A stretch of 64,000 nucleotides of DNA from Syngnathus acus (taxonomy: Eukaryota; Chordata; Actinopteri; Syngnathiformes; Syngnathidae), in assembly GCF_901709675.1 (NCBI RefSeq), contig NC_051101.1, positions 6,964,501-7,028,500 on the forward strand, written 5' to 3'. The position numbers and the translations under genes are program-made. A model generated the notes under the pieces. The model had not been told where the DNA came from. It made no database searches and saw only the letters and a program-made list of their open reading frames with translations. Shown one piece after another: positions 1 through 14,350 of this stretch (positions are counted from its first letter, which is position 1; each line of letters begins with the position of its first letter).

Positions 1-659
1 GTTGAAGTCGATTACAATTTGTGTAAAATTGCCTTATTCTAAACTGTCATATATATATATTACATATATTAGCATCTAGATTAAGTCTTGCAACTACAAT
101 GGAAAAACCTTAAACCATATGAATAGTGTTGTAAACCTACCTTGAGTCACAACAGTCTTCTTTAGAGGCCCTATGGGACATGACTAGTCACATATCTGAG
201 CATTTGAGCCGAGGTTGACCAGTGTTTTGAGAGAGAGAGGGTTAATGTGATGGATACACACAACTCTTGTTGTTGTTGTAGCCTTGGAACCCTGCCTCAC
301 CAAGGCTGCAACACTCCATTGTGTTTACATAAAATCATTACCTAGTAAAAAGCATTAAAAAAAGAACCTCTTGACTATATGAGGCAGATGTTTTTTCTCT
401 GTCTTTCTTCTCAAATTCTCTATGCTGCGTAGGAGATTTCCATCACTAAAAAAATCTCGAGATTCCCCATCTTGAGTAGAATACACAGGATTCAGAAAAT
501 GAGTGTATGACTGATGATCGTGATAGCAACTGGCTGTTGAATAATTATAATAATTCATGACCTCGGTAGAGGAGATATGTGTTTCACTATTGTAGATATT
601 CTACAGAAGAATTAAGGAAATGTGCTACAGGATATTATTTCAACCAAAAATGATAGAGA

Positions 660-771
660 CTTTATTTATTTATTTATTTATTTATTTATTCATTCATTCA
701 TTCATTCATTCATTCATTCATTTATTCATTTATTTATTTATCTATTTATTTATTTATTTATTTATTTATTC
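660..771. repeat. (TTTA)n/(TTCA)n microsatellite
   Basis: About 110 bases of tandem four-base units. ATTT-type units flank a central block of ATTC-type units, so it is a compound microsatellite. The open frame across it encodes only a Leu/Ile/Phe/His/Ser pattern and is not a gene. Confidence 0.95.
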
Positions 772-889
772 ACCGGTCTTTCCACACCGCTAGGGGCAGT
801 GATGACACCACGGAAGACGAAGAAGCAGAAGAAGAAGAAAAAGAAGAAGAAATTTGGCTTAGCAGCAAGCTAGATGGGGGAAAAAGTGA

Positions 890-985
890 AATGAAATTAG
901 CCAATGTAAAATGAGCGGAAGCGGATATTTCCAGGCGTTTGTCATTTGAAGCCAGCACAACTGTCATAAAATTACAATCCATAAT
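890..985 (+). promoter_or_regulatory. Possible zdhhc3 promoter and noncoding first exon
   Basis: An ETS-like GCGGAAGCGGA motif at about 913-925 is followed by a consensus splice donor GTAAGT at 986. The first coding exon of zdhhc3 has an acceptor at 1622-1623, so at least one leader exon must lie upstream. This donor is the best candidate I see. There is no direct evidence of transcription. Confidence 0.3.
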
Positions 986-1697
986 GTAAGTACTATCGCT
1001 CGTTAGCGTTAGCAGCTAAGTTAAAACGTCAACCCATAGGTGACGTTGGATTCAGGTTTTATTTTGCTGTACTGGTAGAAGGTGTTATTTTAGTTGAACT
1101 CTGAAGGCGACTAGATATCACACAGCTATAAATCACCAGAAATATATTCTTTTAATATTGTGTATATTTTAACAGTTGAACTTGACAGCAAATGTGGTAT
1201 CTTGCTAGGCGTTGCAGGAGAATTCCAATTTAACACATCAATTGAGAGTTAGGCTTCACCTTTTCATGATCTCATACAGTTGCAGGTGTCGAAGGCCAAG
1301 ATGTGCCTGTGTTGACATTGTAAAGTAACTATAGTATGCTGTCACTCACAGAAATTAATGAACTAAGTTCAAGTATTTCATTTAGTATTAGCATTTTGGA
1401 CTTTCACAAAAGTGTAATTTAATGTATTATTAAAATGTTTGAACTGAACGTGTTATTTCCCCACAATTTGCTGGGATCATGCATGGTGCTGGTTAGTGTT
1501 TAAAATGTCAGACAAAGAGCTCACACACTCTCAAAATATTGTCCTGCATTTATTTTGGACAACGAACAAAAAAACCCTCCTAAAACAGATGAGTGAATCT
1601 GTGGCCCTCTTGCTCCTCTCCAGCATGTGGTGACCTATCCTGAAACCAAAAGGTGCATCGGGACCAGCCAGAAGGAGGTTTCTAGCATAGATGAAGC

Positions 1698-4600
1698 ATG
1701 AAGAGCCCAGTGCACCGATGCAGGGACGTGGAGCACAACCGTGGGCAAGCGTGGGCAGGAACCACTTACTTAGAGGCCGAGCAACGCATCCCCATCTCCA
1801 AGGACGTCATCACCTCCTCGTCTGCTTCCGCCATGTGGTTCATTAAGGACGCCTGTGGCATCATTTGCGCTCTCATCACGTGGCTGCTAGTTTTGTATGC
1901 ACAGTTTGTAGTACTGTTTGTCATGCTGCTGCCCTCCAAGAATCTGACGTACAGCATTGTCAACGGGTCTTTGTTCAACGCTCTGGCCTTTCTTGCCCTC
2001 GCCTCACACGTCAGGGCCATGTGCACTGATCCTGTAAGTGACTCATTGAGATGCTTGATTTGTATTGTGTCTAAATGATCATGTTAAATAACACAATAAT
2101 ATTGATTTTTCGTTTCTTAGAATCAGCCACCCACTTTTGGGTAGTGGCCCTCCTCCCTTAAGATCTAAAAGTATGACCTTTCTTATAGGGGGCAGTGCCC
2201 AAAGGCAATGCAACCAAGGAATACATAGAAAGCCTTCAGCTGAAACCAGGACAGGTGGTCTACAAATGTCCCAAGTGCTGTAGCATCAAGCCTGACCGAG
2301 CACATCACTGCAGGTAAAGGACTTAGAAGGCATACCAGTGTCTAAGGTGGTCTGGCTTATGAAAAACCTGGCACTGTTTCTAAGTGTCAATTGAGCACTC
2401 CTAAGGAACTAATTCTCACACACACCTTTGATGGACTCTCTTAGTGTTTGCAAACGCTGCATACGGAAGATGGACCACCATTGCCCCTGGGTCAACAACT
2501 GTGTTGGGGAGAACAATCAAAAGTACTTTGTGCTATTTACTGTAAGTTGGTTACGATGACATGTCACATTCGTGTTTTGTTGTAGTTTGACATCAATGCT
2601 CCTTTCCCTCTGCAACAATGTTCGACTGCATATGTTTAAGACACATTTTATTATTTTAGATTCAATTTAGTTCCTTAAATCTCCTTTTCTGTTTCATCAG
2701 ATGTACATTGCACTTGTCTCCCTCCATGCTCTATTCATGGTGGTTTTCCACTTTCTCTACTGCTTTGAAGAAGATTGGACAAGTAAGTATATTTTAAATA
2801 TTTAAATCTTTTTTGTTGGGGGGGTCTAACCCTGTTTGTTGGCTATGCCACAGTAATAGACTAAGTCCTGAGACCGAGTGCTTTAATATACAGTTAGTCA
2901 AAGGTGCTGCAACAGGGTGTGCGTATTTATGCAACCAAGTTATTGTACGATTTGTTTTTATGTTTTCCCATATCAGAGACAGGTTTGTTTTCCAATTGAT
3001 TTGTACGGGGTGTGTAGGCCACACTAAAGGTGGACCAAGTTTTGAATTGATTTGGCTTGCTGTACCCCCCCCACCCCCACCCCCACCCCACCCCCTCTCA
3101 TCACAATCCTTTTTACAAGTTAGTAGTTCCCTTATTCAGGAGATATAGCGGGTTGTGGAAGAAGAGTGTTTGTAGAAAACCCCTTATGGTAGATTCTAGT
3201 AGAACCTCATGAGCCTCTTCTTGTCCCACGTGCTTTTCTTCCCTCATATGGTCATTTCCCAGAGTGCAGTTCCTTCTCTCCACCAGCAACAGTCATCCTC
3301 CTCATACTACTGTGCTTTGAGGGTCTCCTCTTCCTCATCTTCACCTCTGTGATGTTCGGTACCCAAGTCCACTCCATCTGTACTGATGAAACTGTAAGTA
3401 AACCCATTTAGTTGTAATAAGTAATCCTTTACCCTTCCTCCTCCGCATCACTCCTTGACTGGCAGCTCAATGTCATCTTTCCCCACTCCTTGAAATGTGA
3501 CCAAGCAATCCTCAACCCTTTATCAAAACACTTAAGATATTACTCCTGGATATTGATATTTTATTTGAATGTAAATGTTGCCCATTTATCTGTAGTGGTT
3601 GATGTATGACACACCTGCTCAGAAAGGTGGCGGCGACCTGGATGGTGATGCGTTACCCATGTAATAAAATTTAAATTAATAACATTACTAAACCTTCAAT
3701 TATATAAGAAAATGTATATTGATGTGATACAACGTTTATGTTTGCAATTTATTGAAATTAATAGCGTGGTTTGGTCATGAAAAAATACTCGCCCATTCTG
3801 AAATAAATTTTTTTAGGATAGCTTGCCCACTTGAATGTTTATAAATATAAAATAAACGTAAAAATTGGACAACAATCACATTAGGAAACATTTAATGCTG
3901 CTCTTAAATTGAGATCTGGTTTATTAAAAAAAGAAAATTGAAAGCGACCCTGTGTGGAAAAGTACTTGCCTTCTTGTTAAATCAGGAATTGAGTGTGCCG
4001 AAACAAACCATGAAATCTGCTCTTTGCCATGAAATTCTCAGAGATCATGTTTGGCCATCATTTTAAGACGTCAAACTAGAACGCAGTCTTAAAAAAATGT
4101 TTGATTATGTTGGTTATTGTTGAGTGCGGCCTAACCTTTTATTAGGATTAGGGGGCAAGCACCTTTTCCACACAGGGTAGCTTAGAATTTTTTTAAGCAA
4201 AATCATTGTTTAAATTTTTTCGTTGGGTTACCTTTGTCTCAATGGGCAACTCCTCAGATGGATAAAAATGGATGGATGAATCTGCTCAGTTCTTGTTTCA
4301 CAACAATCAAAGATAAATCTGAATACCAAGACTAGTGGTGGCACATTTAACATAATTTTGCAAAAAAAAAAAGTTCTGTGTTTAGTTCCGCTGAGTTTTT
4401 AGGGCAAGTAAGGCTGTTCATAATGCCACAGTAATATTGACGCGACCACGTGGGGAAGCCCTACGGCCAGTATGAACTAATTGCTGGATATTTCTAGTTA
4501 AAACCTGTCAAAGAAATGGAGAATGGGTTGCCTGACTAGCAGCTGAAACGAGAAATAATGAAGTCATACTGTTCAACACTTAATTTGAAGACTTTTTTTT

Positions 4601-7600
4601 TTGCATGTTGTCTGTAAGCAATATCGCACCAGAAATGCTCTCCAAAAAGGCCACTCCCCTCTGACACAAAAACATTCATTTGTTCCTTTTTTTTTTTTTA
4701 AATCCTTGGTGCATTGTGCTGAGGTTTAAGTGGACATTTCGACCATTCTTAATTTTTGGGGAATCTTGTCACGTTGCTATTTTTGAACTACTAGGAAGAT
4801 TTTCTTCAGCACAATACAGCAAGCTTTTACTGTTGCTCACTTTTAATTGTGGCTTTCGTGATCATGTTAGTCTGCAAATGCACTTTGCCTTTTCATTTTT
4901 GGACAATTTTTCTTCATGGCTTATTTTGGCATACTTAGCTCCATGTTTGGTGTCAAAATGCTAACGTGCTTTTTGACGGACACCGCCTCATAACACACAC
5001 AAACGTTTATTTCTCTTGGAGGCACAAATCTACCTATTCCATGTTCATCTTTCTTGAAACTACCATCCATCAACATCCGTATTAGTCTTCCTGGACATTC
5101 GAGGATGCTTGTATTTCTCAATTCTACTTCACATTGATGCGGATATGTGCAATCTAATCCATTTGCGGTACGCCGTCACTACGCGGGTGATAATTAACAT
5201 GCAATGTTAGAAATGTAGTTTATGCTCAATGCATGCTTTACACTTTTAATCTATCGTGTCGATAATGCTGTACATCCTAATTGTGAAAGAGTCAAAGGTT
5301 TGAGGATGGTGCCCTGCACCCTGCTAAATGCAGTGTGAAAAGGGCTTTTGTCACCAATCATCACTTCCATGTTGGCAAGTAACCTACACTGTGAAAAGTA
5401 TCATTACAACTGAGGGAGGATTATGACTAAGTTAACTTGAGAAACACTGAGAAGCCATACTAATTGCTAAGCTATCGTGCTTTCAAGTCACAAAGCACTG
5501 AAATGAATGATTAGGTGATGCCATACACTTGTCACTTGTGTCTGCCTGGAACCACATAGTGCTCGAACGTTGAACTGCAGATCTATCAAGTAAATAATTG
5601 TCTGGAGAGACAATACTGTAATACATATGTAGTTACATCGAACCGGAAATCAATCTGTATTTTAGTCACTGTCAGCTAAGAGGAGGGGCTTATAAAGTTC
5701 TAGGTTGTACTGTAGCAAATAACTTGGTCATTCTCTGCAATTGCAAAGAAAGCTATCACAATTACAGATGAATAACACTTTGTGATTGCTTGACTGGGTT
5801 TCAGAACACACCAACTGAAGTTCGGTTATCTTTTGTTTTTAGGGCATAGAGCAGTTGAAAAAGGAAGAGAGAAGATGGGCTAAAAAAACTAAGTGGATGA
5901 ACTTGAGGGCGGTCTTTGGGCACCCTTTCTCCTTACTGTGGTTTAGCCCATTCTCCACACCTGACCATGGCAAGGCTGAGACATACCAATATGTGGTGTG
6001 AAAGGGAAGAATGCGTCCTCATCTGATTGGGCCGATTTGAGCCCCGCTAAGTGGCTCCGACAGTCGCTAGTGACCGCGGACACCTTTGCATCTGGTCTGT
6101 GTGCTTACTTCATGCTTAATACTTGTTTACATTTTACCATTGAACGCTGTTCTTTCGTAAATCTTATTTACAAACACTGTGATGGTTATTTTCAATATGT
6201 TTAAATCATGAATTGACACCCGCCCCACTCGTTACCTTGAAACCTGTATCTCAGGACCATCCTTAAACCAAGGACTGCTGTAAACTAGTCAACTTGTCAG
6301 CTAGTCACTATTTATTGCCATGCTTAAAAAGGAAGTCAACCCCAAAATGTTCTTAACAGTAATAAGTTTTATGTCCCCCACTAGACTAAACACAGCATTC
6401 TGATTAATATTGTGTTTGTGCAATATGAGTTAAGCAGGAAAAGTCACCCATTTTTATCAGTCTGGGGGGTTGGCAAAATTTTGCCATTTGCCTTTGACAG
6501 AAAATGACATCCCAGTTACCAGAGACCTGGCAACTGTGATATCATTTTGAGTCGACAGCAGGTGGCAAAATGGCCGACCTGAGATGGATAAAAACTGGTG
6601 AATTTTACCTGCTTAATTCATATTCCAATAATGAAACATTAATTAGAACACTATGTTTTGACTAGTTGGGTAGCACAGGACATATTATCAAGAATATTTT
6701 GGATTGACTTCCCCTTCACATAAGAGGCACAGCTGTTTGCAGCAACAAGTGTGTGTTAAGCAAGTCAGTAACTTTAATTGATTTAATTTGTCTTCTATTT
6801 CTGAACATGCGGTCGGAACTAAAGAAGTTGACCGTTGATGAACGTTTAGGATTCGATTCAGTACATCCATTTCCAATTATAAGTATAATGTGCGCAGTTG
6901 TGTGAGCGCAAAACATTCTGATTATTGTGTGACATTTGCTCAACAAAGTTGCCATTGGTGGGTTACAGAAGGGTTATTTCTATTTATTAACTTTATTACA
7001 GGAACTGAATTTGCTAGTGTTTTACTGTGACCATTCAAAATTGCTCCGCTAGGCTCGGTGAGATTGCTTCCGCTGACAATATTTTGAAGATAAAAGCTTA
7101 TCTCTAAAAGAATTCATGCATTTCAGTCAGACCAAACTTCTCATGTACTGTATGTCCGGGCTAATTTTTGAGACCCTTTTGTTTTCACAATTGCTTGTGT
7201 GACTTTTCGCTGCTGATTGTGCAGTGGAAGAATGTCAAGTGGGCTTTATTCTGTGCTTTTTCTTACATTGTAATGCATTTAACATCTCGACCGTACGCAG
7301 TTATCAGGATTCACACTTGTCGCTACTCTGGTCTGGATCGAAGCACTTTTTAATTACACGTTTGGTTAATTTCTATCATATTTGTGCTTTTATCAGAATG
7401 AGGCTCCCCAGTAAAAAGCGCATGTGTAAAACCTTATTGGACAGCTGTTGATACAGAAGTCAGATTTGACTGAAGTGTCCTGTGTAACATTGCGGTATTA
7501 ATGCCAGCAGACATGTCAGGAAGGGCTTGAAAATGTTTATTGTGATGATTTTTTACCTCCACAAGCAAAGGAGGTTATAGTTTTGCCTGTGTTTGTCTGT

Positions 7601-9513
7601 TCCCAGTTTAACAAATCATGGTGTAGTTAATTTAATGTGTCTTCAGAATGAGCATTTGAATATAGGCTGATGGACCGCTTTTAATATTTTTTTTTGGGGG
7701 GGGGGGGGTCGAAATAATCACAGCAAGACTTGAGTATAATGATTTGAGCCCATCCTAATCCAAATTAGAATGCCTTGATTGTCCCCGTACCCCACTCGTC
7801 AAGGAAATTAACCTGGAAATCAGTGTAGTAGTTGTTGGTTACACGTTATGAATATGCAGAGAAACAAATGCAGGCAAAGTCATAACCTCCTTTGCTCAAT
7901 TAATGCATGACGAGGGTAACACTCGGATACATTCCGTTTTTCTGTACTTCATGGGGGGCCTGTTTTTTTTGTATTCGCCGTAACAAACTCTGAAGTGCGC
8001 TTTATTTCTTATTTTCTGTCAACACTCAACAAACATGTATGTGATAGCGAGTGAAGGCATGGTATTGACGAAGGCTACAAATAGTATATAGATTGTGAAA
8101 CACTGCTGGAATGCTGTAAAATTATTGCTGAAAATGTTAGGTCTCAATATTTTGGGGGGCCACTTCATTGTTGTAAACATTCTGAAGTCATTTCAGCACA
8201 TACAGGGAATAAACTCTACTCAGTTGCAATGCAAAAGTTATTTCCAGACTCTTTTTCTGAGGGGGTTCGATACTTTTTTCAAATCAAAAAGTGCCTGACA
8301 TTCATTTTTGCTCCGACTTTTTTGACACTCCAAACAATGGTTCTTTCACTTGTCCGGCACATTTTATGAATCTGTCTGTCTTTCATTCTGTTCCCACCCT
8401 CTTCATGCATTTAATTTGATTGATAACTGATGTTCTCTGAAGCAGACATCTCTTTTTGGTGACAGAGGTAAGCTGTGACAAAGTGCACTGTTGCTGTCTC
8501 ACCATGCGTGCAATACATCCTAAGCATGCAGGTTGTACTTAAAAATGGAAAGACGTGTTCCTTGTGAAAGGAGAATGTACAGTCCGATACACTTGTCACA
8601 GATGACTTTGCTTCTGGCATTATTGTTTTTGTTTTTTTTCCTTCTGATCTGCATGATAATTTCAGTAAATCTTGGGCATGTTTCCAAGAAAGTAAAGGCA
8701 TATTTATTCCGTCCATCAATTCTCAGTACAATACTCGCCTGCCATAGTCGATGTAGTCTATATTTTGCGCTCCGACTACCTCGTCATGTTCGAAGGGTGA
8801 GCCTTTCTCCTCTTCACATTTTTTCTTGAGCATCATGTGATGCTCGCAAATGCCTAACAGCTCAACAGCCATCCATCCATTTTGAGTATCACTTGATTAA
8901 GGTCGCAGAGCCTATCCCAGTTGACTTGGGAGCAGTGGGGTATACCAACTAGTTGTCAGCCAATTGGAAGGCCACAAATAATTCACACTTATGTTCTTAC
9001 CTCTGAACAGAGTTTTCAATTACCCTAACATGCATGTGGAGAACAGAAACTAGGCTCAAGATAACCATTGCTGTGTTTCCAACCCCAAAATCATGGAATT
9101 GACTTCCAAAATGTGTTTGATGCATTAAATGGATGAATCCAAACAACCTGTAATGAGTATTGTGTTGAGAATTAATCTGCTATTTGTCTCCATAACCCCC
9201 ACAGAGCAAATCACTGCCACACATTCAGTCCCATCGTAGAAGAATGATTGGTAACCAGCATGTAGATACCAAACCTTAGCTCAAACCTTAACTCTGTCCT
9301 CTGTAGGGAATCGAACGCTTGAAGGGGGAAACGGGCAAGTGGGAGAAGACGCCGTGCTGGGAGGCCATGAAGATGGCGTTCGGGGGCCCCTTCTCCCTGG
9401 CTTGGTGCAGTCCATTCTCTGGGATGAGCTGCAAGAAGAACCCCGCAGAGCTTAGCCCTCTTCCGCAGGGCGACATCATCGAAGAGGATGTCATTGAGAT
9501 CCCGTTCAACTAG
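1698..9513 (+). CDS. zdhhc3: Palmitoyltransferase ZDHHC3 (GODZ)-type
   Basis: The DHHC family transfers palmitate from acyl-CoA to cysteines of membrane proteins; ZDHHC3 acts in the Golgi. Coding exons: 1698-2033, 2189-2313, 2445-2541, 2701-2782, 3263-3393, then a choice of last exon, 5843-6001 or 9307-9513. All junctions keep phase, giving 309 or 325 residues; human isoforms have 299 and 327. The CRD spans exons 2-3 and ends in [19 protein letters not shown], with DHHC intact. Membrane segments sit in exon 1 ([19 protein letters not shown]), exon 4 and exon 5. The conserved TDPG junction joins exons 1 and 2. The proximal terminal exon ends in TYQYVV, close to human ZDHHC3, which favours ZDHHC3 over ZDHHC7. 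An out-of-frame ATG at 1691 precedes the chosen start. Confidence 0.95.
3065..3096. repeat. Poly-C / CCCCA tract in zdhhc3 intron 4
   Basis: A C-rich run interrupted by single A residues lies in the intron between 2782 and 3263. The opposite strand is G-rich and could form a quadruplex; this is inference from composition only. Confidence 0.85.
3948..4177. mobile_element. MITE with about 23-bp terminal inverted repeats
   Basis: The left end reads CCCTGTGTGGAAAAGTACTT and the right end is its inverted counterpart with one or two changes (GCACCTTTTCCACACAGGG). The interior has no open frame, and similarity between the ends continues some 20 bp outwards. It lies in intron 5 of zdhhc3. I recognise the style of a common fish DNA transposon derivative but not the family, and I see no clear target-site duplication. 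Confidence 0.75.
5843..6001 (+). CDS. zdhhc3: Proximal alternative last exon of zdhhc3
   Basis: After a TTTTTAG acceptor this exon reads [18 protein letters not shown] and ends TYQYVV-stop, giving the 309-residue form. It begins at the same codon phase as the distal exon 9307-9513, which starts [14 protein letters not shown] and ends IEIPFN-stop. The two share a GIE(Q/R)LK start and an F-G-x-P-F-S-L-x-W core, so they look like a duplicated terminal exon. Mammalian ZDHHC3 has a comparable pair of C-terminal isoforms. Use of this exon needs polyadenylation between 6001 and 9306; an AATAAA lies at about 8209. Confidence 0.85.
   Translation, partial: GIEQLKKEERRWAKKTKWMNLRAVFGHPFSLLWFSPFSTPDHGKAETYQYVV
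7565..7895. mobile_element. MITE with GCAAAGGAGGTTAT inverted ends
   Basis: The left end reads GCAAAGGAGGTTATAGTTTT, and the right end, read on the minus strand, reads GCAAAGGAGGTTATGACTTT. Similarity continues for about 35 bases, including a TTGCCTG-TTTGT block. The interior of about 260 bp has no transposase frame. The termini resemble an abundant fish repeat whose ends carry an AGGAGGTTAT motif. Confidence 0.75.
8866..9060 (+). repeat. Degenerate dispersed fish repeat
   Basis: It contains the landmarks CCATCCATCCATTTTGAGTA, CCTATCCCAG(T/C)TGACTT, GCCAATTGGAAGGCCAC and CTAACATGCATGTGGAGAA in order. The same landmarks recur, in this or inverted orientation, at about 36870-37015, 44700-44830 and 62285-62420. 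It is noncoding. Confidence 0.7.
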
Positions 9514-11581
9514 GACTGCTTGCACACAGCCATGTGGTAGGCTCCACTTTATTGCATACAATACTGAAACTCAAATGAAATATATTTTTGTCTCCTTAAT
9601 ATTTACAGTCCTGTGGGGAAAAAAAAGAATATACCAAAAGAATATAGAATAGTCCCTTATCTGTGCCAAGGGCAGATTTGTTTTGTTCCTTCTCCCAAAA
9701 CATAAAGCAACGATGAGGGACCACATTAAGATTTAAAAATGGCAGCTTTAAAATCATTCCCAACATGCAATAATGAGAATGCAGTCATAGCTTAATCTAC
9801 CTTGGATCAAATAACATGTGTGTCTGTGGTCGCCTCTGAAATCAGTGTTGGGTCAGCCAGCGCTTCATGTTTCGTTAGGTCTAGCCTTGATGCCATTTAT
9901 GTTCAGTTTTCTTCAGTCTACATATGTATTCTGCAGTACTGTACTTGTGCAGCCGTGACCAAAGGTTTTGGCAATTCTTCAGGCAATAGGGTCTGATCCC
10001 TGATGAGAATAGTGAAAATCTGTGTAATTGATGTCACACTAAAAAGGGTTATAACTGTGGATGCCACGAAAGGGTGGCAAAGCACTATTTTTGACTAATT
10101 GGAACTCAAACCACTTCAATATGGCTTAGTGACACAATAATACTTTTTCAGAGGGTAGGTTTCCCTAAAATGTGGGGATTAACTTTCAACTCAATGTTGT
10201 GTAATACTTTGTGCTGCTTCTGTTTTCATGTTTAATCATATTGATTCTCTATAAGCATATATGGGCACATAGTTTTTGTTTCTTTGCATTTTTCCATAGA
10301 CAAAAATGCTATCAACATTATTATTTCCACAAAGGTGCAAAATTGCCAAAGATACTGCCATCAATGTGCACTCACTAGAAAATTATCAAGTTCATTGTCT
10401 TGAGTGGCGGACTTGTGTTGCTGCCTTTTATGAATGAATGGATCCTTCTAACTTTTCTATTTTAGACGTATTTTACAGGCATTGCCGGTTTTTAAAATTG
10501 TATTTTTTTTTAAAATAATGTGTCCAACAAGGGGCGAAAACTATTTAAACGTTAAATGTGTTACAGCAGCAAAGTTAGTGCAATGCTAACTTTGAGTCAC
10601 TGCAAACATGCAACAGTTTTGTCTGACTTTTAATGTAATATCCTTGCAAACACGAGAAACTCCTGTACTGCCTATTCCAAAGTAAATGTTATTTTAAGAA
10701 TGTTGTGACAAGAACTATTGTGCTTTCTGTTCACTACTACCTGTTGGCTTTACCGAGGTGGCAGCCGAGTGACCAAATGAACACCAAACGTAGCACTAAT
10801 ACTCTAGAGCATTGTATCCACTTTTGTCATTGCCACTGTGCCTTATCTTCCCTTACGTTTATGAATCGATTTGTCTTGTTTAAATTATGTCGGATGTTGT
10901 TTATTTAGGTGGCAGTATGAGGGCTTTTAACTCATTAAATGGGTGCTAAAAATCAGTCTGATCCGATTATTTGTGCTTCATTCTCCTGTTGAAAAGATAT
11001 TTGACTGTTAAATTCATTTGATATGTCTTTATTTCGAACATATTTAAAGCATAAAAGGAAGAAAAAATAATAAAAATAAAATAACACTTTAAAGTGCCAT
11101 ATTTAGGTCACAACAAAAATTTCAGACATGTTAAGAACCACATAAACTCAAAATTATAAACAATAGTGCTGCACAATATATTTAGAAAAATAACAATATC
11201 ACAATATTGGCTTATACAATAAGCAGATCACAAAGACGTAATAAATTTCTTAATTTCCATACTTTTATCTGAATTTCATCTGTCAGATGCAAACTTGTAA
11301 TTTACCGTTATCTAGGGGAATTAAAAATATTTGCTTATTTTGCCACATTAAAAATTAATTTTTTTTATTGCATGTCCAAAATGTTTCTTTGAGTATGTTT
11401 TGTATTAGAGTAATAGCAACATCGCTACCCATATTGCACGTTTATTTAATATTGTTCAGCCTTAATAAACAATATATTTTATATGTAAACACCTACTACA
11501 CTTTAATTGTCCTTTTCAACAATCTTGAAAGGGGTAGAAACACACACACACACACATGAAGATGTTTTTATGTAAACATAA
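9514..11581. other. Convergent 3' ends of zdhhc3 (+) and tmem42 (-)
   Basis: No coding exon is visible. Two overlapping AATAAA signals at 11069-11080 are candidates for the end of the long zdhhc3 transcript. A TTTATT at 11441-11446 (AATAAA on the minus strand) is a candidate for tmem42. Near 11166 a GTGCTGCACAATATAT-type sequence resembles one end of a common fish DNA transposon, but I cannot find its partner. An (AC)n run lies at about 11539-11557. Confidence 0.5.
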
Positions 11582-12293
11582 CTATTCCGTTTTGGCGTCG
11601 TGTGGTCGTGCTTGAGGCGTGGATCCATGAAGCATCAGCAGCCCACACAGCGTCAGAGAGATGCCTACCCACCACAGAACTGATTGACTCTCTCCAAAAA
11701 TAAGCTTCCCCAGTATGGCCTAAGTGCACAAATAAGAGTTTAATGAGAATCTACTGTCGTTCACTGACTATTTCGCACCCATAGAGAGTTTGGGACGGTT
11801 TACCGAGGAAATAAAGTTGCCCGCAGTAGTGGTGGCAGTGGCCCTGGCAGAAGAAGAGCTGTAGCGAAGAGCTTTGGAGAAGAAGGTCCACATAACAGCA
11901 TTGCAGAGGAACATCAGGGCGACGCACAGCAGCCGCAGTGGGATGTGCAGCTGCACACAAGATGGGACGTTGCCATGGCGACAACAAAGTTCAAGTATGA
12001 TGACATGACCTTTGACCAGGAGGTATGTATAAATATTTGGTGCCCACTAGAATTTTGCTTCGATTGCTGTCTCGTCATTCTACCAGTTGCAGTTTACCCA
12101 AAGGAGTTACAGCACAACACATATTCAAGACAAGTCTTACCCAGAGGCAGACAGTTTCGTCGTGTTGCGCTCCAGATGTGCTAGCTTCACACATTTCCTT
12201 CAGGTAGTCTGCCCCAAGAGTTAGCTTAGCCGATAAGGAAGCGGCAGCAGCCAAACAACCCGCCAATAAAGCATAAATAGAACCCGAAATCAT
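11582..12293 (-). CDS. tmem42: Transmembrane protein 42
   Basis: There are three minus-strand exons: 12293-12141, 11950-11804 and 11719-11582 (stop 11584-11582). They contain 51, 49 and 45 codons plus stop, all in phase 0, giving 145 residues; human TMEM42 is about 159. Matches to the human protein include AGCLAAAASLSAKLTLG in exon 1, MFLCNAVMWTFFSKAL in exon 2, and FGESQSVLWWVGISLTLCGL in exon 3. These are hydrophobic segments of an EamA/DMT-like four-helix membrane protein of unknown transport role. The N-terminus is shorter than in human, so an upstream start is possible. It is divergent from the KIAA1143 homologue and tail-to-tail with zdhhc3. Confidence 0.92.

Positions 12294-14350
<2,057 letters not shown>

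Larger units (their letters stand above)
1..1623. other. Upstream flank of zdhhc3, no coding gene seen
   Basis: I see no recognisable coding exon on either strand here. The stretch is AT-rich, with one tetranucleotide tract at 660-771 and a possible promoter and leader exon near 880-985. The open reading frames are short and follow the microsatellite. A pyrimidine-rich tract ending in AG at 1622-1623 marks the acceptor of the first coding exon of zdhhc3. Confidence 0.6.
6002..9306 (+). other. 3'UTR of short isoform / intron of long isoform, zdhhc3
   Basis: There is no additional coding exon. The stretch holds a MITE-like element (7565-7895), a T/G homopolymer tract near 7687-7708, and a degenerate dispersed fish repeat (about 8866-9060). 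Other open frames here are short and show no similarity I recognise. Confidence 0.6.

Noticed and set aside
622-873. Open frame over the tetranucleotide tract
   Set aside because: The peptide is a periodic Leu/Phe/Ile/His/Ser pattern followed by Lys runs, produced entirely by simple repeats.
1698-9513. Assignment as ZDHHC7 rather than ZDHHC3
   Set aside because: The proximal last exon ending TYQYVV and the internal WAKKTKWMN segment match ZDHHC3. The first exon alone looked somewhat like ZDHHC7.
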